A stretch of 10,700 bases of DNA, from NCBI GenBank assembly GCA_031253365.1, contig JAIRWE010000153.1:1-10700 (forward strand). Direction: 5' to 3'. The stretch is from Oscillospiraceae bacterium. GTDB lineage: Bacteria > Bacillota > Clostridia > Oscillospirales > Ruminococcaceae. The number at the start of each line of letters is the position of its first letter. Position 1 is the stretch's first letter. Below are positions 1-8,765 of this stretch, in pieces. Both the position numbers and the translations under genes were made by a program. The notes beneath the pieces are model-generated. The model saw only the letters and a list, made by a program, of their open reading frames with translations. It searched no databases and was not told where the DNA came from.

Positions 1-142
1 TTTTTAATTAAAATACGATGTCATTTACAATCCTAACCACGTTTTCAGAGTATTTTTAAGCTCAAATAATCGTATAGAATAAGCATTATTACGTTTCCTG
101 TGGATATGGGATACGCACAAATAATTTTTTGACCACAACGTA
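1..142. other. A+T-rich non-coding stretch, no gene seen
   Basis: This A+T-rich stretch lies beyond the end of the atp operon. I find no credible reading frame with a ribosome binding site on either strand and no convincing paired -35/-10 hexamers. It may hold upstream control sequence for a gene to the left of the window, but nothing in view proves that. Confidence 0.5.
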
Positions 143-169
143 TTCCCCCGCCTTTTCACGGCGGGGGAA
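143..169 (-). terminator. Strong G+C hairpin, possible atp operon terminator
   Basis: The arms TTCCCCCGCC (143-152) and GGCGGGGGAA (160-169) pair perfectly over 10 bp around a 7-nt loop. It is the first strong stem downstream of atpC outside the palindromic element, so it is a natural candidate for the end of the atp transcript. Against this, neither strand has a classical T-tract right after the stem; on the minus strand the next bases are TACGTTGTGG. Termination efficiency is therefore uncertain, and it could instead be a 3'-end stabilising stem or serve a leftward neighbour. Confidence 0.5.
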
Positions 170-338
170 CTAAGAACCTGTATTCAGCAGTCAAAACGCC
201 CATATTTTCGCCGATTTCTCGTCATACCGCGTTAATTTTTCCTTAAATATCACTGATATTCGCGTCAAAATTGCCTTGTCTGACGAAAAATCCGCTTGAA
301 AATATGAACATTTTGCCTACTGAATACAGATTCTAAGA
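170..338. mobile_element. Palindromic MITE-like element with flanking 6-bp direct repeat
   Basis: Almost the whole stretch is one imperfect palindrome centred near base 253. The outer arms match over about 36 bp with about 6 mismatches (CTGTATTCAG at 179-188 against CTGAATACAG at 320-329; CATATTTTC at 201-209 against its complement near 298-306). The inner arms share TTTCTCGTCA/TGACGAAAAA-type blocks, and the centre is AATATCA-C-TGATATT (246-260). The hexamer CTAAGA occurs directly repeated on both sides (170-175 and 333-338), as a target-site duplication would. There is no coding capacity. Seen: palindrome and direct repeat. Inferred: a non-autonomous inverted-repeat element. A folded structural RNA or bidirectional terminator is an alternative. 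Confidence 0.6.
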
Positions 339-342
339 TTTA

Positions 343-407
343 CTTCAAACGACAGACCGCGCCGCCTTCAAGCGACGAACCGCGCCGCCGCCTTGCCGCC
401 TTGCCGC
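343..407. repeat. Short G+C-rich direct repeats just after atpC
   Basis: Two 24-nt copies that differ at three positions overlap with a 23-nt period (343-366 and 366-389; both begin CTTCAA and end ACCGCGCCGCC). They run into two exact copies of the octamer CCTTGCCG (391-406). The octamer is the GCCGCCT motif of the atpD-atpC array plus one extra T, so similar simple repeats lie on both sides of atpC. The tract sits between the atpC stop codon and the palindromic element. Confidence 0.6.
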
Positions 408-812
408 CTACTTTCCGGCGGTTTTAAGCCTGTTGACCGCGCGTTTGAGCTTAAACTCCGCTATCTCGAAGTCCTTTTGCGACGTTTTCTTGTCGTCAAG
501 CCGCTCCTGCGCGAGTTTCTGCGCCTTTTCCGCCCTGAACACGTCGATTTCGTCGCCCCACTCGCAGCTTTGCGCGAGAATGAGCGTATCCCCGGTTTCC
601 TTAACCTCAATCGTCCCGGAGGAAACCGCCGCCACCCGGTAAGCGCCGTTCACCATGACGCGCAGCTTCCCTATCGGAAGCGCGGCGATATACGGCTCGT
701 GGCGCGCGAGGACGCCCTTGTCGCCGACGGTGGTGTGAACGATTACGTTCTCCGTTTCACCGTCGAAAAAAATTTTATCGGGGGTTATGATTTTCAGATT
801 AAAAGGGGTCAT
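408..812 (-). CDS. atpC: F1Fo ATP synthase epsilon subunit
   Basis: Epsilon is the regulatory subunit of the F1 central stalk; it binds gamma and the c-ring and can block ATP hydrolysis. The 134-residue length is typical. An N-terminal beta-sandwich (about 1-84; start MTPFNLKIITPDKIFFDGE, core GVLARHEPYIAALPIG) is followed by a charged two-helix C-terminal domain (about 90-134). Residues 89-94 read IDVFRA, matching the I/L-D-x-x-R-A signature known from ATP-binding epsilon subunits such as that of Bacillus PS3, so ATP-sensing inhibition is plausible. The ATG has a GAGG site (820-823) at 7 nt. It is the last gene of the operon and is separated from atpD by 119 nt mostly made of heptamer repeats, unlike the other, short spacers. 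Confidence 0.97.
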   Translation of the reverse strand: MTPFNLKIITPDKIFFDGETENVIVHTTVGDKGVLARHEPYIAALPIGKLRVMVNGAYRVAAVSSGTIEVKETGDTLILAQSCEWGDEIDVFRAEKAQKLAQERLDDKKTSQKDFEIAEFKLKRAVNRLKTAGK

Positions 813-831
813 AGTTAAACCTCAATTACGC

Positions 832-930
832 GCCTGCCGCCTGCCGCCTGCCGCCTGCCGCCTGCCGCCTGCCCGCCTGCCGCCTGCCGCCTGCCGCCTG
901 CCGCCTGCCGCCTGCCGCCTGCCCGCCGCC
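832..930 (-). repeat. Heptanucleotide tandem repeat array in the atpD-atpC spacer
   Basis: On the plus strand there are six exact copies of GCCTGCC (832-873), one extra C (874), seven exact copies (875-923), another extra C (924), then GCCGCC (925-930). On the coding strand the unit is GGCAGGC. The array begins right after the atpD stop codon (932-934) and ends 8 bp before the atpC ribosome binding site (820-823), so it fills the spacer. It has no in-frame gene of its own: a 7-nt period shifts frame at every unit. The perfect copies imply recent expansion and likely length variation by replication slippage. The coding-strand RNA is G-rich with paired Gs, and so could stack into two-tier G-quadruplexes. 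Confidence 0.95.
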
Positions 931-931
931 T

Positions 932-3237
<2,306 letters not shown>

Positions 3238-3271
3238 AATTTACTCCTTCAATTCCCCGACCGCGCCATAA

Positions 3272-3388
3272 TCAATCGGCGGAAAAATAACTCGTTTTTT
3301 TGAACACGATTCCCGTCACCAGCAACGCGAGCGTCGAAGCCGCGACGACGAGCGAAACCAAACTGATGATAAACCCCGCTTTACCCAT
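3272..3388 (-). CDS. Small single-TM protein (38 aa) between atpA and atpG
   Basis: I do not recognise this protein. It begins ATGGGTAAAGC and ends in TGA, giving MGKAGFIISLVSLVVAASTL followed by ALLVTGIVFKKTSYFSAD. One hydrophobic helix covers about residues 5-28, bounded by Lys3 and Lys29-Lys30, with a short polar tail. Support for being real: an excellent ribosome site AAAGGGGG (3394-3401) 5 nt before the ATG; a start 24 nt after the atpA stop; an end 34 nt before atpG, which has its own ribosome site; and no other explanation for a 175-nt gap in a compact operon. A membrane protein placed between two F1 genes is unusual. It may be a small accessory, assembly or stabilising subunit of the ATP synthase. 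That role is inference from position alone. Confidence 0.75.
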   Translation of the reverse strand: MGKAGFIISLVSLVVAASTLALLVTGIVFKKTSYFSAD

Positions 3389-3393
3389 AACTG

Positions 3394-3401
3394 CCCCCTT
3401 T
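3394..3401 (-). promoter_or_regulatory. Ribosome binding site of the 38-aa small ORF
   Basis: AAAGGGGG on the coding strand, 5 nt before the ATG at 3388. It lies between the atpA stop and the small ORF, so it has no other gene to serve. Confidence 0.75.
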
Positions 3402-3412
3402 ATCCATACCCG

Positions 3413-4936
3413 CTACTGCAAACTCGCCTTAAAATCTTCCGTGAACGTGTCCAGCGCCGCTTTCAGCTTCGTCTCGACCGACTCGGTAAGCGCTTTCTCC
3501 GACTTCAAGGCGTCGACGACTTCCTTGCCGTTGTTGTCGAGCCAACGGAACAAATCCGTTTCGTAACTGCTCACCTTCCCCGCCGGAACGTCAATCAGGT
3601 AATTGTTGATAACCGCGTAGATGATTATAACCTGCTTTTCCACCGACAGAGGGGAGGATTTCCCCTGCTTTAATATTTCGACTATGCGCTCGCCCTTCGC
3701 GAGACGCTTCTTGGTGCTTTTATCCAAATCGGAACCGAACTGCGAGAACGCCTGCAACTCACGGTACTGGGAATACTCCAGCTTCAGCGAACCGGAAACC
3801 TTTTTCATCGCCTTAATCTGCGCGTCGCCGCCCACGCGGGAAACGGACACGCCGGGGTTCACCGCCGGGCGTATGCCGGAATTGAACAGCTCCGTCTCGA
3901 GGAATATCTGCCCGTCCGTGATGGAAATTACGTTCGTGGGGATATACGCCGAAATGTCGCCCGCCTGGGTTTCGATTATCGGCAGGGCGGTAAGCGAACC
4001 GCCGCCGTTTTCCTTGCTCAGCTTCGCCGCGCGCTCAAGCAGCCTCGAATGGAGGTAGAATACGTCGCCGGGGAACGCCTCGCGTCCCGGGGGCCGCTTC
4101 AACAGAAGCGAAAGTGCGCGGTAAGCGACGGCGTGCTTGGACAGGTCGTCATAAATCGCCAGAACGTCCTTGCCCTGCTCCATGAAATACTCGCCCATCG
4201 CGCAACCGGAATACGGCGCGATATACTGCAACGGCGCAAGCTCGGAAGCGCTCGCGGCGACGACAATCGTGTAATCCAGCGCGCCCGCCACCCTAAGCTG
4301 CTCCACGACGCCCGCGACGGTGGAATTCTTCTGCCCGACAGCCACATAAATGCAGATAACGCCCGTATCCTTCTGATTTATGATTGTGTCCAAGGCAATC
4401 GCGGTCTTACCCGTCTGGCGGTCGCCGATGATAAGCTCGCGCTGACCCCTTCCTATCGGTATCATGGAATCAATCGCCTTAATCCCCGTTTGCAGCGGAA
4501 CATTCACCCGCTCGCGGGCTATGATGCCCGGAGCTTCCCTCTCTATGGGGCGGATTTCCTCCGTCAGAACGGGACCCTTTCCGTCAATCGGCTGCCCGAG
4601 GGAATTGACCACCCTTCCGAGTAATTCCTTCCCCACGGGGACGGACACGATATTTCCCGTGCGCTTGACGGCGTCCCCTTCCTTTATTTCCGCTTCGGCG
4701 CCGAGCATAACCGCGCCTACGAAGTCCTGTTCAAGGTTCAGCGCCATACAGCGAACGCCGTTCTCAAATTCGAGAAGTTCGCCTAACATACACTTTTCCA
4801 GCCCGTGAATACGGACTATCCCGTCGCCCACGGTAACGACCGTTCCCGTGTCGGTGAGCCGGATTTTCGTGTCGAAGCTCTTAATCTGCTCCTTTATTAT
4901 GGCGGTAATTTCATCGGGGCGTATACCTGTTGCCAT
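3413..4936 (-). CDS. atpA: F1Fo ATP synthase alpha subunit
   Basis: Alpha is the non-catalytic nucleotide-binding subunit; it alternates with beta in the F1 hexamer and supplies the arginine finger to the catalytic sites. The protein has 507 residues, the usual length. It shows an N-terminal beta-barrel (to about 95), the P-loop GDRQTGKT (171-178), a Walker B region DVLAIYDD (257-264), and the family signature [20 protein letters not shown] (354-373) with the presumed arginine finger Arg367. A C-terminal helical domain follows. A purine-rich GAAGGAAGG site lies about 11 nt before the ATG. It follows atpH by 53 nt; that spacer holds a small CGCGA/TCGCG inverted repeat at 4970-4984. Confidence 0.98.
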   Translation of the reverse strand: MATGIRPDEITAIIKEQIKSFDTKIRLTDTGTVVTVGDGIVRIHGLEKCMLGELLEFENGVRCMALNLEQDFVGAVMLGAEAEIKEGDAVKRTGNIVSVPVGKELLGRVVNSLGQPIDGKGPVLTEEIRPIEREAPGIIARERVNVPLQTGIKAIDSMIPIGRGQRELIIGDRQTGKTAIALDTIINQKDTGVICIYVAVGQKNSTVAGVVEQLRVAGALDYTIVVAASASELAPLQYIAPYSGCAMGEYFMEQGKDVLAIYDDLSKHAVAYRALSLLLKRPPGREAFPGDVFYLHSRLLERAAKLSKENGGGSLTALPIIETQAGDISAYIPTNVISITDGQIFLETELFNSGIRPAVNPGVSVSRVGGDAQIKAMKKVSGSLKLEYSQYRELQAFSQFGSDLDKSTKKRLAKGERIVEILKQGKSSPLSVEKQVIIIYAVINNYLIDVPAGKVSSYETDLFRWLDNNGKEVVDALKSEKALTESVETKLKAALDTFTEDFKASLQ

Positions 4937-4989
4937 CTTTTTATATTCCTTCCTTCATTTATAATCGGCCGCGAACCGTTCGCGCCTCG

Positions 4990-5547
4990 TTACGCGATTA
5001 TACCCGAAATATCCTTTTTAAGCTCCGCGAGCCGCGTCTTGACGCTGCCGTCCATTCGCGTGTTCCCGTAGTCGAGGACTATCCCGCCGATAATCGCGGG
5101 TTCGACTTTCTCCTTCAAGACCACGCTCTTGCCGGTAATCTGCGCCATGCGCGACGTAATCTTGCTCCGAAGCGCGTCGCTCAGAGCCGCACGCGTCGTA
5201 ACGGTCACTTCCGCAATCGCGAAACGCTCGTTGTACAGTTCGCGGAAAGCGCGGTAAACGCCTTTGAAACGCGACATACGCCCCTTAACCGTGAGAACCC
5301 GCAAGAAGTTATACACATACCCCGAAACGCGCCCCTCGAAGGCGTCCCCCACGATTTTCAGCTTGCTCTCCTTAGGGACGGTGGGGGTGCCGAGCAATTT
5401 CAGAAAATCGGGAACCTCGGACAAAAGCCCGTCCACGACTTGAAGCTCTTTCAGGGCGTCGTCAAAAACGCTCCTGTCGGTTTCGTTCTCCTCCGCGATA
5501 AGCGAGAACAGCGCGTCGGCATAGGTTTTCTCAATAGAAGCCGGCAT
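4990..5547 (-). CDS. atpH: F1Fo ATP synthase delta subunit (OSCP)
   Basis: Delta sits on top of F1 and ties it to the peripheral stalk made of b subunits. The protein has 185 residues, typical for the family. The N-terminal helical domain starts IEKTYADALFSLIAEE. The conserved C-terminal block reads KVEPAIIGGIVLDYGNTRMD followed by GSVKTRLAELKKDI, the family's most recognisable region. The start has a strong AAGGAGGG site (5554-5561) that overlaps the atpF stop codon (5560-5562), with only 12 nt between the genes, so b and delta synthesis is probably tightly coupled. Confidence 0.97.
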   Translation of the reverse strand: MPASIEKTYADALFSLIAEENETDRSVFDDALKELQVVDGLLSEVPDFLKLLGTPTVPKESKLKIVGDAFEGRVSGYVYNFLRVLTVKGRMSRFKGVYRAFRELYNERFAIAEVTVTTRAALSDALRSKITSRMAQITGKSVVLKEKVEPAIIGGIVLDYGNTRMDGSVKTRLAELKKDISGIIA

Positions 5548-5559
5548 AAGGTGCCCTCC

Positions 5560-6069
5560 TTAACTCTCGGCGCTTGACGCTTTGACCAAAAAGCTCTCAA
5601 TCAACGCGGCGTTGTCGCTCTCGCTGATTTCCTTCTCCGCGACGGCTTCCGCCGTCATAATGACAAGTTCGGCGATTTGGTTCTTTATCTCGTTGATTGT
5701 GCGCTTACGCTCACGCTCAACCTCCTCCTCCGCCTTCTTGCGGATAAGTTCGGCGGAGCGTTCCGCCTCGCTGATTATCTCACTCTCTCGCGCCCCCGCC
5801 CTTTCGGTCGCGGCGGAAACGATTTTATCCGCCTCCGCGCGTGAGTCGGCGAGCAACGCCTTATACTCCGTTTCCTTCTGTAAAGCCGACTCCTTGGCTT
5901 CCTCGGCCGCCTTTATCTCGGCTGAAACCGTTTGCGCCCGCTTTTCAAGCATCTTCACCACGCTCCCGTGGAGGAAGTGCTTGTACATCAGGAAAATGAG
6001 CAGGGTGTTAATCAACGAAAAAATTATTGTTCCGACGTCAATGCTGACAAGGGATAAAACAGCCCCCAT
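5560..6069 (-). CDS. atpF: F1Fo ATP synthase b subunit
   Basis: Subunit b forms the peripheral stalk, anchored in the membrane beside subunit a and reaching up to delta. The 169 residues show one N-terminal membrane helix (about 9-31: IDVGTIIFSLINTLLIFLMY) and then a long, highly charged Ala/Glu/Lys/Arg coiled coil from about 36 to 150 (KMLEKRAQTVSAEI, EEVERERKRTINEIKNQIAE). Only one b gene is present, so the stalk should be a homodimer. An AAAGGA site lies 9 nt before the ATG. It is spaced 30 nt after atpE and 12 nt before atpH. Confidence 0.97.
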   Translation of the reverse strand: MGAVLSLVSIDVGTIIFSLINTLLIFLMYKHFLHGSVVKMLEKRAQTVSAEIKAAEEAKESALQKETEYKALLADSRAEADKIVSAATERAGARESEIISEAERSAELIRKKAEEEVERERKRTINEIKNQIAELVIMTAEAVAEKEISESDNAALIESFLVKASSAES

Positions 6070-6099
6070 TCAAATCAGTCCTTTCGTGAGTTGGTATCC

Positions 6100-6402
<303 letters not shown>

Positions 6403-6442
6403 TTACTGTTATTTAACCCTCTTGTAAGGGGTAAACCCGCGT

Positions 6443-7339
6443 TCACGCCTTGCTTTTCTTTTTCACCAAGGCGGAACAGTCCGCCCCCGAAACGTACACC
6501 GTTATCAGCGTCGTAAACACATACGCTTGGATAACCGCGCCGAATATGTCAAAGTAAAGCGAAAGCACCGCCGGCAGCAAAATCGCGAAATAATGGAGCG
6601 CGAAATAAATTACCCCCATTATGATGGTACCCGCCAAAATATTCCCGAAGTGACGGAAAGTCTGTGAAAGCGGGTTGGTGATTTCGCTGAGCAGGTTAAT
6701 GGGAAGCAGCGGCGCGACGGGCTGCAGAAGGCTCTTCCCCGCGCCGATTACCCCGCCGGTCTTGAACTTGTTGATTTGCACGAGTATAAACGTCATGGTA
6801 CCCCAGCCGGCTATGATTGAAATGTCGGCGGTGGGGGAGCGCATACCGAGCAGCGAGGAAAGGCTGGAAAACATCGAAAGGCAGAACACCCCGCCTATGT
6901 AAGGCGCGTAGCTCAGATACTTCTCGCCCATGCCGTCCTTGACCATGCCCCGGAAAAACCCGACTATCCATTCCGCGAGTATCTGCCTTTTCTCCGTCGG
7001 AACGACCTTCAAGTTCCTGCCGAGTATGAAGAACAGCGTCCCGGCGATGGCGAGCATAACCCACTGCGCGGTCACGGACGTGGTAAGGTTGAACTTGAAC
7101 ACCACGCCTTCGTCGTCGATTAAATTCCCCTTTTCGTCATGGTGGCTCTTCTTGAAGAACTCGACCCTGCGCGCCCCGTCCGCGTCCTCGACAATCCTGA
7201 AAACGCTGACGACCTCGCGCGGCCCGATGATTTCAATTTTGCGCCCCTCTTTTTCCGTTTCCGCGCCTTCGGCGAACACGGAAAAAGTAACCAAACCGAC
7301 GAACAATGCGACAATCAGAAGCAAAACCGGCTTTTTCAT
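6443..7339 (-). CDS. atpB: F1Fo ATP synthase a subunit with signal peptide and extra N-terminal domain
   Basis: Subunit a is the stator ion channel facing the c-ring. The core is clear: NPLSQTFRHFGNILAG with the essential Arg229, and FGAVIQAYVFTTLITVYVSG with Gln271, in the last two long membrane helices. The protein has 298 residues, longer than the roughly 220-270 usual in Firmicutes. The excess is N-terminal: a signal-peptide-like MKKPVLLLIVALFVGLVTFS ending VFA|EG (about 1-23), then some 60 charged residues (24-88) before the first core helix at about 90-107. The start at 7339 is fixed by GAGGGGGG (7345-7352) 5 nt upstream; an in-frame TTG at 7354 lies within that site. It follows the AtpI-like gene by 38 nt. 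Confidence 0.96.
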   Translation of the reverse strand: MKKPVLLLIVALFVGLVTFSVFAEGAETEKEGRKIEIIGPREVVSVFRIVEDADGARRVEFFKKSHHDEKGNLIDDEGVVFKFNLTTSVTAQWVMLAIAGTLFFILGRNLKVVPTEKRQILAEWIVGFFRGMVKDGMGEKYLSYAPYIGGVFCLSMFSSLSSLLGMRSPTADISIIAGWGTMTFILVQINKFKTGGVIGAGKSLLQPVAPLLPINLLSEITNPLSQTFRHFGNILAGTIIMGVIYFALHYFAILLPAVLSLYFDIFGAVIQAYVFTTLITVYVSGADCSALVKKKSKA

Positions 7340-7344
7340 GGGCA

Positions 7345-7352
7345 CCCCCCTC
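7345..7352 (-). promoter_or_regulatory. Ribosome binding site deciding the atpB start
   Basis: GAGGGGGG on the coding strand, 5 nt before the ATG at 7339. An upstream in-frame TTG (7354) overlaps this site, so the ATG is the true start and a lysine-rich signal peptide begins the protein. Confidence 0.75.
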
Positions 7353-7355
7353 AAT

Positions 7356-7376
7356 CCTAACTACTAACCACTAACC
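7356..7376. repeat. Short ACTAACC heptamer repeat in the atpI-atpB spacer
   Basis: Two exact copies of ACTAACC (7363-7376) are preceded by a degenerate copy CCTAACT (7356-7362) and followed by a partial one that forms the stop of the upstream gene. The period is again seven bases, as in the atpD-atpC array, but the unit differs. Confidence 0.65.
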
Positions 7377-7377
7377 G

Positions 7378-7818
7378 CTAAATCCTGAACAAAGCGGTTA
7401 TCTTGTAATAAAAACTCGGATACAGCAACGGCACGGACACCGTCAGCGGATTGACCAATTTGAATGTTATCAAAACCCCGAAAACCGCGAAAAGCGTGAT
7501 ATAACGCGCGCCGTAACCCACCATGACGGAGCGGCGCGCCCTTTGCGCCGTCCTGCCGCGAACGGCTCTGCCGGCAGTGAGCGCCATTAAGTAAAAGTTC
7601 AGGGCGCCGGCGACGTTGCCGACCGCCAACCCCGTGAAGACCCGCCAATCGACGCCGTTCGCGCCGACCAACCCGACAATGACGGCGATTACCGACACAA
7701 CCGCGTCCAAGAGCAGAAACGCGGGAACCATCGCGCGCAGTTCCGCGAGGGCGATGTCCCTCGCCGCGTCGCGCCCCTTGCGGCGCCTACCCTTTGTCTT
7801 TGTCTTCATAATAATCAT
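7378..7818 (-). CDS. atpI: AtpI-like ATP synthase accessory membrane protein
   Basis: The 146-residue protein has a basic start (MKTKTKGRRRKGRDAARD) and four hydrophobic helices at about 29-55, 62-86, 98-119 and 123-142 (for example VFTGLAVGNVAGALNFYLMA). This matches the size and layout of ATP synthase subunit I proteins, which help assemble the c-ring and are not part of the finished enzyme. Sequence similarity is modest, so the assignment rests on topology and on its place just before atpB. It overlaps the AtpZ-like gene by about 32 nt and no ribosome site precedes the ATG at 7818 or the second ATG at 7809, so translation is probably coupled to the upstream gene. The exact start is uncertain. 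Confidence 0.8.
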   Translation of the reverse strand: MIIMKTKTKGRRRKGRDAARDIALAELRAMVPAFLLLDAVVSVIAVIVGLVGANGVDWRVFTGLAVGNVAGALNFYLMALTAGRAVRGRTAQRARRSVMVGYGARYITLFAVFGVLITFKLVNPLTVSVPLLYPSFYYKITALFRI

Positions 7819-8077
7819 AATCGCGCTTATCGAGGGCGGGCGGATTTCGGTCGCTCAAATCCTCATACGCGCCGACAAGGCTCCTCAAATACGAGGCGAC
7901 CGCGGCGACCATAACCGCTATGCCGAGCAAAACGAAAACGATTTTCGTCCGGTCGGGCCAACCGAACCCGTCGACCAACCGGCTGCCCCCGCCGATAAAC
8001 AACACGAGAGGCGTCGCGATGACGAAACCGAGCTGCCCCGCGACAGCGTACACCGAAAGCGGCGAATCTTTTTTCAT
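7787..8077 (-). CDS. AtpZ-like small membrane protein
   Basis: This is a 96-residue protein with two membrane helices (about 8-28, QLGFVIATPLVLFIGGGSRL, and 44-64, KIVFVLLGIAVMVAAVASYL) and an acidic, tyrosine-rich tail (DLSDRNPPALDKRDYDYYED). Size, two-helix layout, a glycine cluster plus Asp near the first helix, and a place just upstream of atpI fit the AtpZ (ATPase gene 1) family, which in alkaliphilic Bacillus has been linked to divalent cation handling together with AtpI. The usual G-x-x-L-D motif is only loosely kept (GGGSRLVDGFG). The ribosome site is weak (AAGAAG). It starts 13 nt after the stop of the upstream gene, so it is co-transcribed and probably coupled. Confidence 0.75.
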   Translation of the reverse strand: MKKDSPLSVYAVAGQLGFVIATPLVLFIGGGSRLVDGFGWPDRTKIVFVLLGIAVMVAAVASYLRSLVGAYEDLSDRNPPALDKRDYDYYEDKDKG

Positions 8078-8090
8078 CGTAATCTTCTTA

Positions 8091-8702
8091 TCAAAAAATC
8101 AGGTTGTTCAGACGCCAGACCCCGTCGTCGTCCTTTTCCATCCTCATATCCTTGACTTCGGGAACGCCGCCCTCGCCTTCAAGGGTAACCCTAATCTCAC
8201 ATTCCTCGTCGGAAATAAACGCTATAATCTCACAGTGCGGCTTTTCCCAGTTGACGGCGTATTCCATGCGCTTGAAATCCGCGTTGATGCCGATTTTGCC
8301 GCCCTTATCGGAATAAACCGGACCCTTGCCGCTCGGGTCGCTGATAATCCGCTCCGCCGCCTGCTCCGAGAAAGTCCCCCTCACCAGCGCGAAAATCTCG
8401 TCCGCGCTCCCGTAATCGGAAGAAACCGCCGTGTAATAGCCGTCCTCCGGGGGGTTGCCGTAAGCCTCTTCCTCGTGGGGCAACCCGACGGTGTAGAACA
8501 GGCACAGCACGGTATAGTTATCCTCGACCAAACGCACCGCCGCGTCCCACATCTCGTCCGCCGTTTCCTCCGTGGGTCTGTACTCGCCGTCTTCCTCCGG
8601 AACGTCCCGCCCCGAAGTCAGCTTGAACGCCGTGAACAAAACCGCCGCGAAAGCCAACAGAGCCACTATTATCGTCGCGATTAACGCCGGTTTGTTGCTC
8701 AT
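8091..8702 (-). CDS. Membrane-anchored protein of unknown function, first gene of the atp operon
   Basis: I do not firmly recognise this 203-residue protein. It has an uncleaved-looking N-terminal membrane helix (about 8-28, LIATIIVALLAFAAVLFTAF), an acidic linker (about 31-45, VPEEDGEYRPTEE), and a soluble alpha/beta domain that should face outside. That domain includes ADEIFALVRGTFSEQAAERI, then a short turn around GPVYSDKGGKIGI, and a C-terminal end VWRLNNLIF. The pattern of a fragment-length loop, FSEQAAERI and a following K-G-K strand faintly recalls IseA-type DL-endopeptidase inhibitors; this is a weak, by-eye resemblance. It lies right after the two promoters and 13 nt before the AtpZ-like gene, so it leads the ATP synthase transcript. 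A GAGGG site sits 10 nt before the ATG. Confidence 0.85.
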   Translation of the reverse strand: MSNKPALIATIIVALLAFAAVLFTAFKLTSGRDVPEEDGEYRPTEETADEMWDAAVRLVEDNYTVLCLFYTVGLPHEEEAYGNPPEDGYYTAVSSDYGSADEIFALVRGTFSEQAAERIISDPSGKGPVYSDKGGKIGINADFKRMEYAVNWEKPHCEIIAFISDEECEIRVTLEGEGGVPEVKDMRMEKDDDGVWRLNNLIF

Positions 8703-8765
8703 AGACCAAATTCCCTCAAAAGCCGACCGCCGTCAAAGACGGGTTCTCGGATATTGTCTGTAACC

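Noticed and set aside
1..142. Promoter search in the A+T-rich left end
   Set aside because: Isolated elements such as TTGACC (129-134) and TATAGA (73-78) exist but none pairs with a second hexamer at a proper distance.
832..930. CRISPR array reading of the tandem repeats
   Set aside because: The units are 7 bp and contiguous with no spacers, so this is a simple tandem repeat.
4970..4984. CGCGA-ACCGT-TCGCG inverted repeat in the atpH-atpA spacer, considered as a terminator
   Set aside because: Short stem, no T-tract, and it lies inside an operon whose next gene must be co-transcribed.
8730..8742. CCGTC-AAA-GACGG inverted repeat in the leader, considered as a riboswitch or attenuator
   Set aside because: A 5-bp stem with a 3-nt loop and no T-tract or competing structure is too small to call.
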